DNA from: JBQCEE01 sp051960575
Lineage (GTDB): Bacteria; Actinomycetota; Actinomycetes; Mycobacteriales; Jatrophihabitantaceae
Length of the DNA: 6,131 bases
Direction: 5' to 3'
NCBI RefSeq assembly: GCF_051960575.1
Contig: NZ_JBQCEE010000398.1
Span: 1 to 6,131 of the forward strand
Part shown: piece by piece, positions 5,019 through 6,131 of the stretch
Numbering within the stretch: the stretch's first letter is position 1
How the letters are laid out: each line of letters opens with the position of its first letter
The notes under the pieces: model-generated
Databases searched by the model: none
What the model saw: the letters and a program-made list of their open reading frames with translations, nothing else
What the model was told of the DNA's origin: nothing
Program-made: the position numbers and the translations under genes

Positions 5019-5291
5019 GTGAGCGCCCCTTCTGCTCGGCTCCGCCGGCGCATTGCTCTTGATTTTCAGGACGCGGACAGCGCTACGGTGGCGCTGGAAC
5101 TAGTCGGCGGTGTCGACGGGTCGGAGCGGGTTCAGGCGTCTCTGGTCCTGTGGGCGAACGGCGACCTTGCTCGGCTGCGTGACGCCCGTGACCTCGCCGC
5201 GCTCGACTGGCGCGACGCCCTTGTGCGCGCCGGTCTCGCCGACGAGGACTGGCCGTCGCGTCTAGACGTCGAACTCGGCCAGAGCACGTAG
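5019..5291 (+). CDS. Small conserved-looking hypothetical protein, 90 aa
   Basis: This is a short cytosolic helical protein. The central and C-terminal part, SERVQASLVLWANGDLARLR followed by DLAALDWRDALVRAGLADED and WPSRLDVELG, matches a pattern I associate with a widespread small actinobacterial family of unknown function (ERVQAA-LVLAA-GD..., DWRD-LV-AGLADEDWP-LD). The N-terminus is basic (ARLRRRIALDF). Length is normal for such a protein. The start is GTG 5019. It has no ribosome-binding site but has a possible -10 six bases upstream. Only 29 bases separate its start codon from that of the divergent gene at 4989, so the two probably share a regulatory region. The stop is followed within 50 bases by repeat copy 8. 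Confidence 0.85.
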   Translation: MSAPSARLRRRIALDFQDADSATVALELVGGVDGSERVQASLVLWANGDLARLRDARDLAALDWRDALVRAGLADEDWPSRLDVELGQST

Positions 5292-5338
5292 ATCGACTCG
5301 ACCTCTAACGCTCGGCATGGCGGTCGATCCAACATCAG

Positions 5339-5355
5339 CGCGACGACAGCGGCAT
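5339..5355 (-). repeat. Dispersed repeat, copy 8, reverse
   Basis: CGCGACGACAGCGGCAT is an exact 17-base match to the array unit in reverse orientation. It is followed by AGTGGCGCG, a worn version of GGTCGCGC. A weaker relic, CTCGGCATGGCGGTCG, lies just before it near 5311-5326. Confidence 0.78.
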
Positions 5356-5451
5356 AGTGGCGCGGTGCTCGGCGAAGGTGGCGACCCGCTTGCCTGTGCG
5401 GCTTGGCGCGAGACAGCCATTGGTGGATCCTCGGATCATGCAGGACCGACC

Positions 5452-5457
5452 AGAAGG
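5452..5457 (+). promoter_or_regulatory. Shine-Dalgarno AGAAGG for the gene at 5465
   Basis: AGAAGG is seven bases from ATG 5465. It favours this start over the in-frame GTG at 5357, which lies next to the repeat and would add 36 residues. Confidence 0.65.
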
Positions 5458-5464
5458 ACAGGGG

Positions 5465-5947
5465 ATGCACTTTTTCAGCGAGCGGCCCGCCTTCTTCGAC
5501 GCCCTCGAGGCTATGCACGGTCATCGGCCCGCCCTTTCCATAGATCCACTCGGCCCCGGCTGGCATGAGACCGAGCGTGCACTCTCAGATATACGTGCGG
5601 ACTTCACCCGGACGATCCAAGACGCGCCGCCACTGCTTCTGCTCTGGCACGAGCTCGACGGAGGGCAACGCTGGGGATACGTCGGGAAGGCACTCGACTG
5701 GTACTTCGGAGCCGATGGCGGCTTCCAACTCAGCCCTAACTACATCGAATCGGTGATCGACCTCGCCAACCAAGTACGAGGTGCGGTCAACGACAACATC
5801 CTCGGCTACCTGACGGACTGGCCCCTCTGCCCGGACGATGGATGGCCGCTGCACGTGCTCACGAGACCGAGCGGTGGCTGCTACTGGCACTGTCGGCACG
5901 GCGACCACGACATCGCGGAGCTGGGAAGGCTAAACGCGTCTCTGTAG
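5465..5947 (+). CDS. Hypothetical protein with Cys/His-rich C-terminus, 160 aa
   Basis: The N-terminal two thirds have no motif I recognise: MHFFSERPAFFDALEAMHGH, then a Trp-rich middle (LLLLWHELDGGQRWGYVGKA, LDWYFGADGG) and a helix ESVIDLANQVRGAVNDNI. The C-terminus, DWPLCPDDGWPLHVLTRPSG followed by CYWHCRHGDHDIAELGRL, has C122, H130, C139, C143, H145 and H148. It resembles the WP-CP-HG-PL...W-C-(...) tail of many small actinobacterial proteins, probably a single zinc site. Function is unknown. ATG 5465 is supported by AGAAGG. The region between repeat copy 8 and this start shows no gene and would hold the promoter. The next repeat array begins about 85 bases after the stop, so it is the sole gene in its interval. 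Confidence 0.83.
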   Translation: MHFFSERPAFFDALEAMHGHRPALSIDPLGPGWHETERALSDIRADFTRTIQDAPPLLLLWHELDGGQRWGYVGKALDWYFGADGGFQLSPNYIESVIDLANQVRGAVNDNILGYLTDWPLCPDDGWPLHVLTRPSGGCYWHCRHGDHDIAELGRLNASL

Positions 5948-6031
5948 TGGGTTGCTGAAACACGCGCGTACCGCACCGCTGACCGGGATCGACCCATCGA
6001 CCTGCCGCCGGGCGTGACTATGAGTCGGACA

Positions 6032-6049
6032 ATGCCGCGACAGCGGCAT
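6032..6049. repeat. Inverted repeat at the head of the last array
   Basis: ATGCCGC (6032-6038), GACA, GCGGCAT (6043-6049) is a perfect 7-bp stem with a 4-base loop. It joins a forward fragment of the repeat to the first reverse unit, similar to the head-to-head arrangement at 2338-2359. Confidence 0.7.
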
Positions 6050-6131
6050 GGTCGCGCTCCGCGACGACAGCGGCATGGTCGCGCTCCGCGACGACAGCGG
6101 CATGGTCGCGCTCCGCGACGACAGCGGCATG
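6037..6131 (-). repeat. Dispersed 27-bp repeat, copy 9 (at least three tandem units), reverse
   Basis: Three identical 27-base units start at 6041, 6068 and 6095, and a fourth begins at 6122 and is cut by the window end. Each starts with CAGCGGCATGGTCGCG on the plus strand, followed by CTCCGCGACGA. No spacers separate the units, so this is a tandem array and not a CRISPR. Because 27 is divisible by three, both strands stay open here, which creates spurious repetitive ORFs. Confidence 0.95.

Noticed and set aside
5132..5566. Minus-strand open frame of 144 aa
   Set aside because: It lies opposite the 5019-5291 gene and the start of the 5465 gene, with an Arg/Ser/Ala-rich end typical of an antisense shadow.
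5930..6130. Repetitive minus-strand open frame (MPLSSRSAT repeats), and similar frames at 1298-1612, 1468-1749 and 1520-1774
   Set aside because: They arise because the 27-bp unit keeps both strands open. The peptide is only the translated repeat followed by unrelated sequence.
6037..6131. CRISPR array
   Set aside because: The units are head-to-tail with no unique spacers and no cas genes are present. It is a plain tandem repeat.
485..6131. Integron with attC sites
   Set aside because: The repeats lack recognisable paired R'/R'' core sites of the RYYYAAC/GTTRRRY type, and no tyrosine-recombinase integrase is in the window. The cassette likeness is kept only as an observation on layout.

Overview
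The window is GC-rich DNA in which GTG starts are common. Several proteins look like small actinobacterial families: tandem Cys motifs ending near an IEMHPH segment, DWRDALVRAGLADEDW, and a two-helix membrane protein. I therefore read it as an accessory region of a high-GC actinomycete. The genus cannot be fixed from the sequence. No housekeeping gene is present.

Layout. (1) Positions 1-484 hold the C-terminal part and right end of an IS110-family insertion element. It runs directly into (2) a dispersed 27-bp repeat whose core is GCGCGACCATGCCGCTG, extended in full units by TCGTCGCGGAGC. Copies or short tandem arrays lie at 485-521, 1062-1083, 1531-1588, 2345-2377, 2704-2720, 2985-3032, 4190-4213, 5339-5355 and 6037-6131. 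(3) The intervals between repeats mostly hold one small gene each: an unrecognised helical protein (550-1026, -), a lipoprotein (1090-1479, -), a membrane-anchored coiled-coil protein (1672-2241, -), a small gene broken by a one-base frameshift (2469-2703, +), a two-helix membrane protein (2764-2967, +), a glycine-zipper protein (3299-4129, -), a segment with three genes (4238-4558 -, 4681-4989 -, 5019-5291 +), and a protein with a Cys/His-rich C-terminus (5465-5947, +). The window ends inside another repeat array.

The repeats read in one orientation from 485 to 3032 and in the opposite orientation from 4190 to the end. Gene strands do not follow repeat orientation. One-gene segments separated by a shared short repeat, with an IS110-type recombinase seated in a repeat copy, resemble a cassette array without the landmarks of an integron. 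A possible explanation is that the repeat is the target or recombination substrate of the RNA-guided IS110 recombinase, or another kind of mobile spacer. This is a hypothesis: no bridge-RNA region, integrase or attC-type site is visible here.

The cargo genes show no common pathway. They are short, mostly self-contained genes with secreted, membrane or metal-binding character, typical of accessory cargo.
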